DNA of 64,000 nucleotides from Pedobacter namyangjuensis. GTDB taxonomy: Bacteria > Bacteroidota > Bacteroidia > Sphingobacteriales > Sphingobacteriaceae. Below are positions 19,210 to 28,567 of the stretch, one piece after another. The stretch spans positions 1,426,001-1,490,000 of the forward strand of contig NZ_QMHQ01000001.1 in the NCBI RefSeq assembly GCF_003313325.1, given 5' to 3'. The notes beneath the pieces are model-generated. The model did no database searches and was not told where the DNA came from. It saw only the letters and a list, made by a program, of their open reading frames with translations. Numbering within the stretch: position 1 is the first letter of the stretch; each line of letters opens with the position of its first letter. A program made the position numbers and the translations under genes.

Positions 19210-20108
19210 TTGTCAATTAAATTGACGATTTCTTCAAGTTCATTTGGCTCAAACCAAACCGTCTCCGGATCTCTTCTAAACCAAGTTAGTTGCCTTTTGG
19301 CGAATCTGCGAGTATTTTGTTTAATCATCGCAACTGCGTCTGCTAGCTCTGTTTTTCCGTCTAGATAATCGAAAATTTCAGCGTAGCCCACTGTATTTAG
19401 TGCGTTGTATTTACGGTAGGGCATTAGCGATTTAACTTCATCTAATAAACCCGCTTCCATCATCAAATCTACGCGGTGATTTATCCTATCGTATAATATT
19501 GCTCGATCGGTATTAAGGCCGATTTTAACAATTTTGAAAGGGCGTTCTTTTTTTTTCGCCGTTAAAAAAGAGCTTAGCTTTTTTCCAGTTGAAAGCACAA
19601 CTTCAAGCCCTCTTATCATTCTTTGCGGATTCGACTGATCGACCTTTTCGTAATATTCTGGGTCTAACTCCAGAAGCTGAGATTTTATAGCCCCTATGCC
19701 ATCGTTTGCGAGCTTCTGATTAAGCTGCTCCCGTATGTTTAGGTCGATCTCTGGTAAATCATCTAAGCCCTTGCAAACGGCATCAATATAAAGTCCAGAG
19801 CCACCAACCATAATTAATTGATCGTGTATGGTGAACAAGCTTTCCATTAACTTCAGCGATTGAACTTCAAAATCGCCAGTACTCAAGAGCGTTTCAACGC
19901 TATGGGAATTAATAAAATGGTGAGGGGCGGAAGCGAGTTCTTCTGCAGATGGTTTGGCAGTTCCGATATGCATCTCTTTGAAGAATTGTCTAGAATCTGC
20001 AGATATTATTTCAGTTTGGTAAAACTGCGCCAACTGTATAGCTAACGCGGTTTTGCCAATTGCTGTAGGGCCAACTACTACTATAAGTGTTTTTTGTGGT
20101 AGTGCCAT
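19194..20108 (-). CDS. miaA: tRNA dimethylallyltransferase
   Basis: 304 residues. P-loop GPTAIGKT at 13-20, followed by the family motifs SADSRQFFKEM and the tRNA-binding region ending in AKRQLTWFRRD. MiaA adds dimethylallyl to A37 of tRNAs that read UNN codons. It is the last gene of a minus-strand group also containing tsaC and cca. The last codons (NKLKV) overlap an AAGTTAAAAGT inverted repeat, so the extreme C-terminus may have been set by the repeat. Confidence 0.97.
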   Translation of the reverse strand: MALPQKTLIVVVGPTAIGKTALAIQLAQFYQTEIISADSRQFFKEMHIGTAKPSAEELASAPHHFINSHSVETLLSTGDFEVQSLKLMESLFTIHDQLIMVGGSGLYIDAVCKGLDDLPEIDLNIREQLNQKLANDGIGAIKSQLLELDPEYYEKVDQSNPQRMIRGLEVVLSTGKKLSSFLTAKKKERPFKIVKIGLNTDRAILYDRINHRVDLMMEAGLLDEVKSLMPYRKYNALNTVGYAEIFDYLDGKTELADAVAMIKQNTRRFAKRQLTWFRRDPETVWFEPNELEEIVNLIDNKLKV

Positions 20109-20153
20109 CGTATTTTAAATAGGAATTAGAATTTTTGGTTAAACGGGCAACGA

Positions 20154-20801
20154 CTAATAATCTTCCTCTTTTTCACTTCCGTAGTCATCGGCGTAATCAT
20201 CATCTCCGTCGCCAAATTCATTCTCTTCGTCTTCTTCCTCTTCGCTATTTTCTTCAGGATTAATTCCACTGCCGCCCATTGCTTCAAGCTCGTCGGTATC
20301 CTCAGGTACAAAATCCATTTCATTTAAAAAATCAAATTCACTCGATGCAACTGTTGCAGCTGCAGCAAAGGCACCAATGTTATTTTGGTCGATTATTTTT
20401 GGAGCTTCTCCCGTACTTTTTACCAAGAATGGATATTCAATATTCGGATCGTTCTCTAAAATAATTTTAATAAGCTCTACGTGGAAATCAAAAGGACGCT
20501 CGAAATTATATATGTAGTAGAATTTCTGATGCGGATCTTCGATAAAACTACTCAATTTTGCATTTTCCATTAAAGTAACGCCATTATCTATTTTACGTTG
20601 ATTTGGTAAAATGGCAATCTCATCGCCTTTAATCCAATTATCTGTGCTAACATAAAATGATGATGGTTTTTCGGCATTGTATCCGGTAGAGCGGTGTATT
20701 GCTCTGTGCAAATCTTCAAACGTTTGGTTAGTCTTTATGTCGATTTCTCTAACGATGTCATCGAAATCTTCAAAAGAAATTCTAAATCTATAAATTGCCA
20801 T
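20154..20801 (-). CDS. Plasmid pRiA4b ORF-3-like protein with acidic tail
   Basis: 215 residues. Residues 1-115 match the pRiA4b ORF-3 / IS1096 passenger (TnpR-like) fold: YRFRISFEDFDDIVREI, FEDLHRAIHRSTGY and a YIYNFERPFDFHVEL block. The last 60 residues are extremely acidic, with runs of Glu, Asp and Tyr. No transposase or terminal inverted repeats are nearby, so this is a resident gene despite the family name. Its function is unknown. It lies between cca and miaA on the same strand, 60 nt from cca and 45 nt from miaA. Confidence 0.85.
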   Translation of the reverse strand: MAIYRFRISFEDFDDIVREIDIKTNQTFEDLHRAIHRSTGYNAEKPSSFYVSTDNWIKGDEIAILPNQRKIDNGVTLMENAKLSSFIEDPHQKFYYIYNFERPFDFHVELIKIILENDPNIEYPFLVKSTGEAPKIIDQNNIGAFAAAATVASSEFDFLNEMDFVPEDTDELEAMGGSGINPEENSEEEEDEENEFGDGDDDYADDYGSEKEEDY

Positions 20802-20861
20802 TTCGCTGTTCTGTTTCTAGCTGTAAAATTAAGAAATAAATATAAATTTTTGTGATAGGGT

Positions 20862-22316
20862 CTATTTTGAAACTTGATTTAAGCCTAATTGTTTGGCTTT
20901 CTCCAACATAAAATTAAAAGCACTCTCATAATTGTTAGGTATTTCGCCTTCCAATATCGCTTCGCGAATAGCATTTTTTAAAATGCCAACTTCTTTGCCT
21001 GCAGTTAGGCCAAATGCCTCCATAATATCATTTCCACCAATAGGTGGTTGCCAATTACGTAACTGATCGCGTTCTTCAACATCTTTTAATTTTTGTTTTA
21101 CAAGCTCGAAGTTGTTGCGGTATTTTTTTACTTTGTACTCATTTTTGGTAGTAATATCTGCATTGCAAAGTAGCATCAATGCTTCAATTTCTTCACCTGC
21201 TTCAAAGAGTAATCGTCGCACGGCTGAATCTGTAACTTGTTCTTGAGCTAAAACGATTGGCCTCAAATGCAACTGGACTAACTTTTGTACAAATTTCATT
21301 TTCTCGTTTAAAGGAAGTTTTAAATAAGAAAAAATTTGAGGTACCATTCTCGCACCACGATCTTCGTGCCCGTGAAAGGTCCAGCCATGGCCTTCTTCAA
21401 AACGTTTGGTTGCAGGTTTTGCAATATCATGCAAAATGGCCGCCCAACGTAGCCATAAATCTTCTGTAGTTTCGCAAATGTTATCTAGAACCTGTAAAGT
21501 GTGGTAAAAGTTATCTTTGTGCGCTCTTCCTTTTATAATATCAACCCCAAATAAATTAGCCATTTGCGGAAATATCAAATGCAGCAATCCCGTATCGAAA
21601 AGATAATTAAAACCTATAGAAGGTTTTTTCGATAAGATAATTTTGTTCAGCTCGTCTGTGATACGTTCTTTTGAGACGATGCTGATTCGCTCTTTCTGGC
21701 TTTTGATCGCGTTAAGTGCTTCTTCATCTATGCTAAAATTCAATTGCGTAGCAAAGCGTATGGCCCTCATCATTCTCAGAGGGTCATCAGAAAAAGTTAT
21801 TAACGGATCTAGCGGTGTACGAATTAGTTGTTTTTCTAAATCGGCAATGCCGTTGAAAGGATCTAACAACTCGCCGTAATTCGACGGATTTAAAGAAATT
21901 GCGAAAGCATTAATCGTAAAATCCCTACGTTGCTGATCATCAGCCAAGGTGCCATTTTCTACAATTGGTTTGCGTGAATTTGACCGATAAGATTCTTTTC
22001 TTGCACCAACAAACTCAATTTCCAAATCGTTGTATTTAAGCATCGCGGTGCCAAAACTTTTAAATATGGCAACCTTTGTCCTTAATTTTTCTCCCACTTT
22101 TTCGGCAAAGCCGATGCCATTACCTAAAACTACAACATCAATATCTTTAGATGGTCTCTGTAAAAAAATATCGCGAACAAATCCACCAATAACATAAGCT
22201 TCTGTTTTAGTCTGACTAGCGATTTCTGCTAAGACTTTAAATATCGGATTTTGTAGATATACCCCTAGATCCCCAAAGGGGAACTTTTTACTTTCATTGT
22301 TTAAGTCTGATTGCAT
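20862..22316 (-). CDS. cca: CCA tRNA nucleotidyltransferase with HD domain
   Basis: 484 residues. The polymerase head has [12 protein letters not shown] and the catalytic DID of [10 protein letters not shown] (about 40-62), then the RNA-binding region [15 protein letters not shown]. An HD phosphohydrolase domain follows ([16 protein letters not shown]), as in the HDIG-CCA form. The enzyme adds or repairs the 3' CCA of tRNAs, consistent with the tRNA genes in this window lacking encoded CCA. It is in the minus-strand tRNA-maturation group. Confidence 0.96.
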   Translation of the reverse strand: MQSDLNNESKKFPFGDLGVYLQNPIFKVLAEIASQTKTEAYVIGGFVRDIFLQRPSKDIDVVVLGNGIGFAEKVGEKLRTKVAIFKSFGTAMLKYNDLEIEFVGARKESYRSNSRKPIVENGTLADDQQRRDFTINAFAISLNPSNYGELLDPFNGIADLEKQLIRTPLDPLITFSDDPLRMMRAIRFATQLNFSIDEEALNAIKSQKERISIVSKERITDELNKIILSKKPSIGFNYLFDTGLLHLIFPQMANLFGVDIIKGRAHKDNFYHTLQVLDNICETTEDLWLRWAAILHDIAKPATKRFEEGHGWTFHGHEDRGARMVPQIFSYLKLPLNEKMKFVQKLVQLHLRPIVLAQEQVTDSAVRRLLFEAGEEIEALMLLCNADITTKNEYKVKKYRNNFELVKQKLKDVEERDQLRNWQPPIGGNDIMEAFGLTAGKEVGILKNAIREAILEGEIPNNYESAFNFMLEKAKQLGLNQVSK

Positions 22317-22406
22317 AAAGAGGTATTTTTTGTGTCGCGAAATTAATAAAAACTATTGAGGCTTCTTTGAAGTTGTGATGAATAATGCCCCTTTAGAAGT
22401 TGCGGA

Positions 22407-22970
22407 TTACTTTCTAATAAATTCGAATTGGCCAGATGGGCCTAGTTTTACAATAGTTGATGGCGTTTTTGGGGTGTTAATTTCTTGTTCCCAATTTACC
22501 ACATAATCAACTGATGAAATTATTTCAGGGTCTATGTCGTCAAAAAACTGCGGAGTTGGCTGTCCACTTATATTAGCTGATGTTGATACAATAGGCTTAC
22601 GGAAGCGTTGCAAAAGTTGCTGACAAAAATCGTGCTTTACAATTCTAATTCCAACACTTCCATCGCTATTGATTACATTTTTGGCTAAATTTTTAGCGCC
22701 AGAAAAAACAATTGTCATTGGCTTTTCTGCATATTCAATTAGTTGGTAGGCAACCTCAGGTATCTCATTAACATAACTTTGCAACTTGTTGTCGGTATCT
22801 AAAAGGATAATTAGACTTTTATCGGCACCCCTGCCTTTTATCTCATTTACTTTCGCAACCGCAACTTCATTGGTGGCATCGCAACCCAATCCCCAAACCG
22901 TATCGGTAGGATAAAGAATTACACCACCATTTTTAAGTACTTCTAACGCTTTGTTTATTTCTTCTCTCAT
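22407..22970 (-). CDS. tsaC: L-threonylcarbamoyladenylate synthase (Sua5/YrdC/TsaC family)
   Basis: 187 residues from the ATG at 22970 (MREEINKALEVL); a longer frame adds 14 unrelated residues. The YrdC core is complete: GGVILYPTDTVWGLGCDA, KGRGADKSLIILL and STSANISGQPTP. It makes threonylcarbamoyl-AMP for t6A37 of ANN-decoding tRNAs. It is upstream of cca by 90 nt on the same strand. Confidence 0.95.
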   Translation of the reverse strand: MREEINKALEVLKNGGVILYPTDTVWGLGCDATNEVAVAKVNEIKGRGADKSLIILLDTDNKLQSYVNEIPEVAYQLIEYAEKPMTIVFSGAKNLAKNVINSDGSVGIRIVKHDFCQQLLQRFRKPIVSTSANISGQPTPQFFDDIDPEIISSVDYVVNWEQEINTPKTPSTIVKLGPSGQFEFIRK

Positions 22971-23157
22971 TATTCCAAATTTAATGTTTTGTTGTTGATA
23001 CTTAAAGAACAAAGATTTTTTGCTGTGGCAATTGCGAATATTTTTTCGTTACAATAATTTGTATAATGTTGTTTTTTCGTAATATGTTAGCACTAAGCGC
23101 TCTATCTAAAAACCATAATGCATTAAATTCGTTTCTTTATTAATAACACAACTGTAA

Positions 23158-23180
23158 AAAATACAGCTTAGCTGTATTTT
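23158..23180. other. Palindrome upstream of the DUF4136 gene
   Basis: AAAATACAGC and GCTGTATTTT flank a TTA loop, a perfect 10-bp inverted repeat in the 265-bp gap between divergent tsaC and the DUF4136 gene. It could be an operator or a weak terminator; nothing else was recognised in the gap. Confidence 0.45.
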
Positions 23181-23235
23181 AAGGATCAAATTGACTATAT
23201 TTAAACTGGTTAGCCAAATATAATTTACACACGAT

Positions 23236-23793
23236 ATGAAAACATTTAAAAAAATTTTATTGCTGTTTACGATAGGGATAGCATTAATGGGTTGTTCTAC
23301 TTTAAGAACATCATCAGACTACGACAAAAATGTCGATTTAAGCGCTTTTAAAACGTATAATTTTTACGACAAAGGTTTAGAAAAATTGAGATTAAACAAT
23401 CTGGACAAACGGAGATTAATGGCTGCTGTAGAAAGTGAAATGAACGCTAAAGGGTTTACAAAGGTAGACAAACCAGACATGCTAGTTAATTTGGTTGTCG
23501 TAGCCAGAGAAAGACAAGATATTTATGGCGGTGGAATGTACGGCGGTTGGGGCTGGGGCTGGGGAGGCTGGGGCAACCCATTTTGGGGTGGTCCGAACTA
23601 CATTAACCAATACAGCGAAGGAACATTTATTATTGATTTCTTAGATCCTGCTAAGAAAATTTTGTTTTGGCATGGTAGAGGAGCTGGTTTCAATTTAGAC
23701 AGCTTTAGCAAACGAGAAGAAAGAATGCAAGAGGGTGTAAAAGAAATTTTAGCCCAATATCCGTCGATTGGAGTAACTGCTGCTACCAAGTAG
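23236..23793 (+). CDS. DUF4136 lipoprotein
   Basis: 185 residues. A type II signal peptide ends with lipobox LMGC, placing the lipidated Cys at 20. The DUF4136 pattern is seen (DFSAFKTYNFYD-like segment, LDKRRLMAAVESEMNAKGF, KPDMLVNLVV). A striking Gly/Trp/Tyr-rich insert (GGGMYGGWGWGWGGWG) lies at about 97-115. Probably an outer-membrane or periplasmic lipoprotein; role unknown. Confidence 0.87.
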   Translation: MKTFKKILLLFTIGIALMGCSTLRTSSDYDKNVDLSAFKTYNFYDKGLEKLRLNNLDKRRLMAAVESEMNAKGFTKVDKPDMLVNLVVVARERQDIYGGGMYGGWGWGWGGWGNPFWGGPNYINQYSEGTFIIDFLDPAKKILFWHGRGAGFNLDSFSKREERMQEGVKEILAQYPSIGVTAATK

Positions 23794-23814
23794 AAAATAA
23801 TTAATAATTAAAAA

Positions 23815-23848
23815 GCCGGAAGTTCAAATATGAGCTTCCGGCGTTTTT
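23815..23848 (+). terminator. Bidirectional terminator, DUF4136 and dapD
   Basis: Twelve-bp stem (23815-23826 with 23831-23842, one G-T pair), loop AATA, T-run after and A-run before; lies between convergent genes. Confidence 0.93.
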
Positions 23849-23864
23849 ATGCTATTTGTGCTGA

Positions 23865-24683
23865 TTAAACAGCAACATTATTTTCTCTAAGCGCATCGTT
23901 TAAAGAGGTTTTTTTGTCTGTTGATTCTTTTCTCTTGCCAATAATTAGGGCACAAGGTACTTGGAAATCTCCAGCAGGGAATGATTTAGTATAAGAACCA
24001 GGAATTACAACAGAACGAGCCGGAACAATACCTTTGTATTCAACAGGGGTTTCACCGGTTACATCGATAATTTTTGTAGACGCTGTTAGAACAACATTTG
24101 CACCTAGCACAGCTTCTTTTTCTACTTTAACACCTTCTACCACAATGGCTCTCGAACCTAAAAAGCAATCATCTTCTATAATCACCGGAGATGCTTGTAT
24201 TGGTTCTAAAACACCACCAATACCTACGCCACCACTTAAGTGTACTCTCTTGCCAATTTGCGCACAAGAACCAACCGTAGCCCAAGTATCCACCATTGTA
24301 CCTTCGTCTACGTAAGCACCAATGTTAACGTATGATGGCATCATGATTACGCCTTTTGCAAGGTAGGCACCGTAACGAGCACTAGCCATTGGTACAACGC
24401 GTACGCCAGTTTCGTGGTAATCAGTTTTTAATTCCATTTTATCATGATATACAAACGGGCCAACTTTAATTTCCTTCATCTGTTTAATCGGGAAATATAA
24501 AATCACGGCTTTCTTAATCCATTCGTTAATTCCCCAAGAATTTAAAACTGGTTCTGCTACGCGTAACTCGCCTTTATCTAATCTTAAAATTACAGCTTCA
24601 ATAGCTTCGCAATAGTTAGTATATGCCAATAGAGATCTATCTTCCCAAGCGGCTTCTACAAGTTTCTTTAAATCTGATATCAT
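23865..24683 (-). CDS. dapD: Tetrahydrodipicolinate N-succinyltransferase
   Basis: 272 residues. An N-terminal helical domain is followed by a left-handed beta helix of hexapeptide repeats (GAYVDEGTMVDTWATVG, CAQIGKRVHLSGGVGIGG). The enzyme succinylates tetrahydrodipicolinate in the succinylase branch of lysine and meso-diaminopimelate synthesis, so it feeds peptidoglycan. It is a single gene, divergent from the Hsp15-like gene. Confidence 0.97.
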   Translation of the reverse strand: MISDLKKLVEAAWEDRSLLAYTNYCEAIEAVILRLDKGELRVAEPVLNSWGINEWIKKAVILYFPIKQMKEIKVGPFVYHDKMELKTDYHETGVRVVPMASARYGAYLAKGVIMMPSYVNIGAYVDEGTMVDTWATVGSCAQIGKRVHLSGGVGIGGVLEPIQASPVIIEDDCFLGSRAIVVEGVKVEKEAVLGANVVLTASTKIIDVTGETPVEYKGIVPARSVVIPGSYTKSFPAGDFQVPCALIIGKRKESTDKKTSLNDALRENNVAV

Positions 24684-24749
24684 GTCTTATTAATTTTTTA
24701 CAAAATAAATCAATTTTATGTATTAGGCGTTGTATTTTTGATTTTTATA

Positions 24750-25148
24750 ATGGAAAACGAGAAATTAAGGATTGATAAATACCTTTGGGCAATTAGACTT
24801 TTTAAAACCAGGAGTCTAGCTACCGATGCTTGCAAAGCTGGCAGGGTAAAATTAAACGGACAAAACTTAAAACCATCTGCAATTGTAAAAATAGGCGACG
24901 TGTATCAGGTATCTAAAGGAATTGAGAAGAAAATTATTGAGGTTGTTGATTTTTCCTATAACAGAACCGAAGCTAAAATTGCAGTTACCAAATACAAAGA
25001 TTTAACTCCTGTTGAAGATACACATGCTTTTAAATCTGTTTTTCATGCACCAACCTTGAAACGTGATAGAGGTGCCGGCAGACCAACCAAAAAAGACCGG
25101 CGAGAAACCGATGATCTTTTGGATGGAATGTTTGAAGAGGAGGTATAA
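24750..25148 (+). CDS. S4-domain RNA-binding protein, Hsp15-like
   Basis: 132 residues from the ATG at 24750; an upstream TTG would add four residues. The S4 RNA-binding domain occupies about 4-65 (LRIDKYLWAIRLFKTRSLATDACKAG in pieces, GRVKLNGQ). The basic C-terminal tail (APTLKRDRGAGRPTKKDRR) is typical of HslR/Hsp15, which in E. coli rescues 50S subunits carrying nascent chains. Role here is inferred from family. Confidence 0.9.
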   Translation: MENEKLRIDKYLWAIRLFKTRSLATDACKAGRVKLNGQNLKPSAIVKIGDVYQVSKGIEKKIIEVVDFSYNRTEAKIAVTKYKDLTPVEDTHAFKSVFHAPTLKRDRGAGRPTKKDRRETDDLLDGMFEEEV

Positions 25149-25185
25149 AGCTCAAAACAGAAAATATAACTCGTATTTCGTGCAA

Positions 25186-25216
25186 ATCAGCTTTAAGCCT
25201 CGGACTTTAAGCTGAT
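25186..25216. terminator. Weak hairpin at the 3' end of the EcsC gene
   Basis: ATCAGCTT (25186-25193) pairs with AAGCTGAT (25209-25216), inside the last codons and stop of the EcsC gene and downstream of the Hsp15-like gene. No good T-tract, so terminator function is uncertain. Confidence 0.35.
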
Positions 25217-25927
25217 GTTTCTCATTCTATATGCCATCATAGCCGTTTTACCTAGCTTTTTTATTAGTTGATAATTAGCTACGGCGCCAACGGCAGCGCC
25301 AATTACGGGAAGTAATTGCGCCATCTTTGCTATATCTATATAATCCCTATACTCTTGCTGAAAAGTTTGCCAATCAAATTGTTCTGCAGTTCCAGGTAAT
25401 ACAATTAGTTTCTGATCCCAATTTTGCATTTGCTTAAATGTTCTCTGCGTGCCAACCTTACTCGAAAAAGCTAGCTGAAAAATATGTAAAATGTATAGTC
25501 TTTCACGGTAATCTCTTACATCAAATCCGTAAAGAGAAGCTATATCAAAAAGCATTTTTATTTTTATGCCAATAAGGATGGGAAAATCAGCCATGCTCAT
25601 TAAAAATCCACCGGCTCCAGTAATACCACCTTCGGCAGCGCCAGTTTTACTGTAACTTTCTATTTTGGCCTTTACTAAGGCCTCTCTGTGCATAAAGCTA
25701 AAAGAATCATCCGGCATGGCCGATGTAGTATAAGTAGAGCCAAATAACACCGCTTTTACCATTTGCTTTATGGTAGCAGTAATAGCCTTATGTACTTTTG
25801 TTGGGATATAACTGTTAATTTTATTCTGAATTTTGGTAGTGAAATTATCCATCATAGACGGATTTTTCATTAACTCCATCTGCCAGAATTCAAATTCGTA
25901 TGCTATTTGTTTTTCGTAGTTATCCAT
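25193..25927 (-). CDS. EcsC family protein
   Basis: 244 residues. Matches the EcsC family through a Gly/Ala-rich core (GAAEGGITGAGGFLMSMADF, ILIGIKIKMLFDIASLYGFD in pieces) and a C-terminal Gly/Ala-rich segment (LPVIGAAVGAVANYQLI). Hydrophobic stretches suggest membrane association. EcsC in Bacillus belongs to an ABC-transporter-linked operon, but no transporter is adjacent here, so function is open. Confidence 0.85.
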   Translation of the reverse strand: MDNYEKQIAYEFEFWQMELMKNPSMMDNFTTKIQNKINSYIPTKVHKAITATIKQMVKAVLFGSTYTTSAMPDDSFSFMHREALVKAKIESYSKTGAAEGGITGAGGFLMSMADFPILIGIKIKMLFDIASLYGFDVRDYRERLYILHIFQLAFSSKVGTQRTFKQMQNWDQKLIVLPGTAEQFDWQTFQQEYRDYIDIAKMAQLLPVIGAAVGAVANYQLIKKLGKTAMMAYRMRNISLKSEA

Positions 25928-26007
25928 AGGTTGTTTTAAGCTTTGTAATCTTCAAAAATCATTCCGTTGCAACTTAGCATTCAATTTATTAAATTTGTTA
26001 ATAAAAA

Positions 26008-26039
26008 TTTGAAATACAGATAATTAAACTATATATTTA
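26008..26039 (+). promoter_or_regulatory. Promoter of the large TlpA-like gene
   Basis: TTTG at 26008-26011, 20 bp, TATATTTA at 26032-26039, one mismatch from consensus. Transcription would start about 20 nt before the ATG. Confidence 0.6.
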
Positions 26040-26067
26040 GTTCATCTAACACTTAAACTTCCCTTTA

Positions 26068-27981
26068 ATGAAAAAACTCACCCTCGCCATTGCCTTAAGT
26101 TTAGGCCTCGGTACGTCTTATGCGCAAACTCTAAAATTTTCTAACCCAACACCAGAGGCAGGTAAACCACTGTCTTTCGAATATAATGCAGCAGGTGGCA
26201 AGCTTGAAAAATTGTCGGATGTAAAATGCGTTGCACAAACCTTTGTCAACAACAAGCAAAAGACTATTAATATTCCTTTAGAAAAAAACGGAACTGTATA
26301 CAAAGGTACTTTTACACCTGTAGACAGTACAGCAATTGCGGTAATTGTACTTAGTGCCGATGGTACGAAGGATGAAAACCCGAACGGGTATTATACGTTG
26401 TTCTATGAAAAAGGCAAGCCTACTGCAATGGCTTATTATTGGGAGGCAATGTACTACAATGGGATGGGTACAGCTTTTGCGGGAATAAAAGCAGATAAAC
26501 CTAAGGCTATTTTGTCTTACGATAAGGCTTTTAAAACAGATCCGGCTTTAAAATCTAAGTATTTAGTAAATTATTTAGGCTTACATTTCGGTGTAGATCC
26601 GCAAGCAGGAGAGCCGATGATAGATAAAGAAATTGCATCTATCGAAAAAATCAAAGCTCCAAAAGAAACAGACTTAACTAAAATGGCTGGTTTATACAGC
26701 GTTTCTAAAAGAAGAGCTAAAGCAGATTCGGTTTATGCAGTAGTTAAAAAAACTTTCCCGACAGGAACTTACGCTTACGGACAGGCTGCTAACGAGATTT
26801 ATTCGGAGAAAGATGCAGTGCAGAAAGAAGCAAAGCTAAATGCTTTAATTACTAATTTTAAACTTGATTTAAGCAAACCAGCTGATTTAGCAAAAGTTTC
26901 GAACATTTATGGTAATGTTGCTACGGCGTTTGGCGCAGCTAAAAACAATGCTAAGTTTGAAGAGTATACTAACAAGGTTGAAAGTAAAATGACAAGAGCA
27001 AGCTTATATAATACTTTTGCTTGGGCAGCTGCAGAGAAAAAGGAAAATTTAGAATTTGCCGCTAATATTTCTAAAAAATCTTTGGGTTTGTTAGAAGAAG
27101 CTAAAAGCGAAAAAGCACCGGAATACTATGCGTCGCAAGAAGATTATATAAAAGGATTAAATAGGTCTTCGGCGATGTATATTGATACTTATGCAACTTT
27201 ACTTGGTCATTTAGGGAAAAACGAGGAAGCCTTGAAATTACAAGAAGATGCGGTTGTAAAAAACGAATATGCTGACGCTAGCATGAACGCAAAATATGTT
27301 AATTTTTTAGCGTTAAACAAGCAATTTGATAAAGTGGTAAGCTTTGGCGAACGTTTTGTAAAAGACGGTCAAGGTACCGACCAGATGAAAGCCGATTTAA
27401 AGTTAGCTTATAAAGGAACACAACCTTTTGATGCTTATTATGCAGAATTAGAGAAAGAAGCTTTAGCTAAAGAAAGAGCTAAATTTTTAAAAGAAATGAT
27501 TAATACGCCAGCGCCTAAGTTCACTTTGGCAAATTTGCAAGGCGAGAATGTTTCTTTAGAAAGTTTGAAAGGTAAAGTAGTTATTGTTGATTACTGGGCT
27601 ACATGGTGCGGACCATGTATCGCATCTTTTCCGGGGATGCAAAAAGCGGTAGATAAATACAAAACTGATCCAAACGTAGTTTTTCTTTTTGTTAATACTT
27701 GGCAAACAGAAGCTAATAGGGATAAAGTTGTTAGAGATTATTTAGCTACAACACCATACACTTTTAATGTCCTTTTTGATACTCCAAACAAACAGGACCC
27801 AAGTAAATTTGATGTTATTGAGCAGTATAAAGTAGAAGGTATTCCAACTAAGTTTATTTTAGATGGAAAAGGTAATATCAGATTCAAAAAAGTTGGATTT
27901 GGCGGTAGTGCAGATGGAACTGTTAAGGAACTTGATATGATGATTGCCTTGGCGAAAGACGGACAGGAAGCAAGCAAATAA
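26068..27981 (+). CDS. Large periplasmic thioredoxin-like protein (TlpA family)
   Basis: 637 residues. Signal peptide ends SYAQ at residue 20. A beta-rich region (about 21-120) is followed by an alpha-helical, TPR-like middle (about 120-465) and a C-terminal AhpC/TSA-TlpA thioredoxin domain from about 480. The redox motif WCGPC has cysteines at 514 and 517, with a cis-Pro in GIPTKF. The family reduces or isomerises exported thiols, or transfers electrons in the periplasm. The helical middle may bind partners; that is inferred from pattern only. Confidence 0.9.
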   Translation: MKKLTLAIALSLGLGTSYAQTLKFSNPTPEAGKPLSFEYNAAGGKLEKLSDVKCVAQTFVNNKQKTINIPLEKNGTVYKGTFTPVDSTAIAVIVLSADGTKDENPNGYYTLFYEKGKPTAMAYYWEAMYYNGMGTAFAGIKADKPKAILSYDKAFKTDPALKSKYLVNYLGLHFGVDPQAGEPMIDKEIASIEKIKAPKETDLTKMAGLYSVSKRRAKADSVYAVVKKTFPTGTYAYGQAANEIYSEKDAVQKEAKLNALITNFKLDLSKPADLAKVSNIYGNVATAFGAAKNNAKFEEYTNKVESKMTRASLYNTFAWAAAEKKENLEFAANISKKSLGLLEEAKSEKAPEYYASQEDYIKGLNRSSAMYIDTYATLLGHLGKNEEALKLQEDAVVKNEYADASMNAKYVNFLALNKQFDKVVSFGERFVKDGQGTDQMKADLKLAYKGTQPFDAYYAELEKEALAKERAKFLKEMINTPAPKFTLANLQGENVSLESLKGKVVIVDYWATWCGPCIASFPGMQKAVDKYKTDPNVVFLFVNTWQTEANRDKVVRDYLATTPYTFNVLFDTPNKQDPSKFDVIEQYKVEGIPTKFILDGKGNIRFKKVGFGGSADGTVKELDMMIALAKDGQEASK

Positions 27982-27999
27982 AAAAGCACAAATGAATAT

Positions 28000-28035
28000 A
28001 AAGGCCGGTCGCGATTATGCGATCGGCCTTTTTTT
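28000..28035 (+). terminator. Terminator after the TlpA-like gene
   Basis: Thirteen-bp stem (28000-28012 with 28019-28031, one G-T pair), 6-nt loop, T-run to 28035. It overlaps the 3' end of the convergent guanine deaminase gene. Confidence 0.93.
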
Positions 28036-28504
28036 ATGGTTTGATTGCTTGCTGTTGCCAAAGCTTAAAAGCTTTTTGAGCCTCATCTCTAAGCAGTTGT
28101 TTAAAAATTATTTTTCTTTCTTTAATAGGTTTGGCAATTTCCTCGTAAATAAAAGAGTCATCGAAAGCCGCGTTTGCCGCGTCATCTTTGGTGTTGGCAT
28201 AATATACCGTGCTGATGTTGCTCCAATATAACGCTGCTAGGCACATGGGGCAAGGCTCGCAACTGGTATAAATTACTGCACCGGTTAGGTCGAATGTCTT
28301 AAGTTTTTTGCAAGCCATTCTAATGGCTGCAACCTCTGCGTGTGCAGTTGGGTCGTTAGTGGCGTGTACTTTGTTGGCGCTTTTTGCAATTACCTTGCCA
28401 TTTAATACTACAACTGCGCCAAAAGGCGTACCGTGATTTATGGCAACGTTTTTTAGCGATAAATCAATCGCCATGCGCATGAACGTTTCGTGTTGTTTAT
28501 CCAT
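28034..28504 (-). CDS. guaD: Guanine deaminase, GuaD type
   Basis: 156 residues from the ATG at 28504. Cytidine-deaminase-fold zinc motif: His55-Ala-Glu57 and Cys85-Pro-Met-Cys88. The C-terminal block FDDSFIYEEIAKP closely resembles Bacillus GuaD, also 156 residues, rather than TadA, so I prefer guanine to xanthine deamination over tRNA adenosine deamination. Convergent with the TlpA-like gene and separated from ompH by a terminator. Confidence 0.85.
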   Translation of the reverse strand: MDKQHETFMRMAIDLSLKNVAINHGTPFGAVVVLNGKVIAKSANKVHATNDPTAHAEVAAIRMACKKLKTFDLTGAVIYTSCEPCPMCLAALYWSNISTVYYANTKDDAANAAFDDSFIYEEIAKPIKERKIIFKQLLRDEAQKAFKLWQQQAIKP

Positions 28505-28521
28505 AAAAAATTTAAGCACAA

Positions 28522-28553
28522 AAAAAATGCCTCGAATTTTCGAGGCATTTTTT
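28522..28553 (-). terminator. Terminator after the OmpH gene
   Basis: Near-perfect stem AAAAAATGCCTCG with CGAGGCATTTTTT around AATTTT; read on the minus strand it ends in a T-run and lies just past the OmpH stop. Confidence 0.93.
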
Positions 28554-28567
28554 GTAGTAATAATCGA

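Noticed and set aside
20154-20801. Mobile element suggested by the IS1096/pRiA4b family name
   Set aside because: No transposase, no terminal inverted repeats or target duplication; the gene is embedded in a tRNA-maturation cluster.
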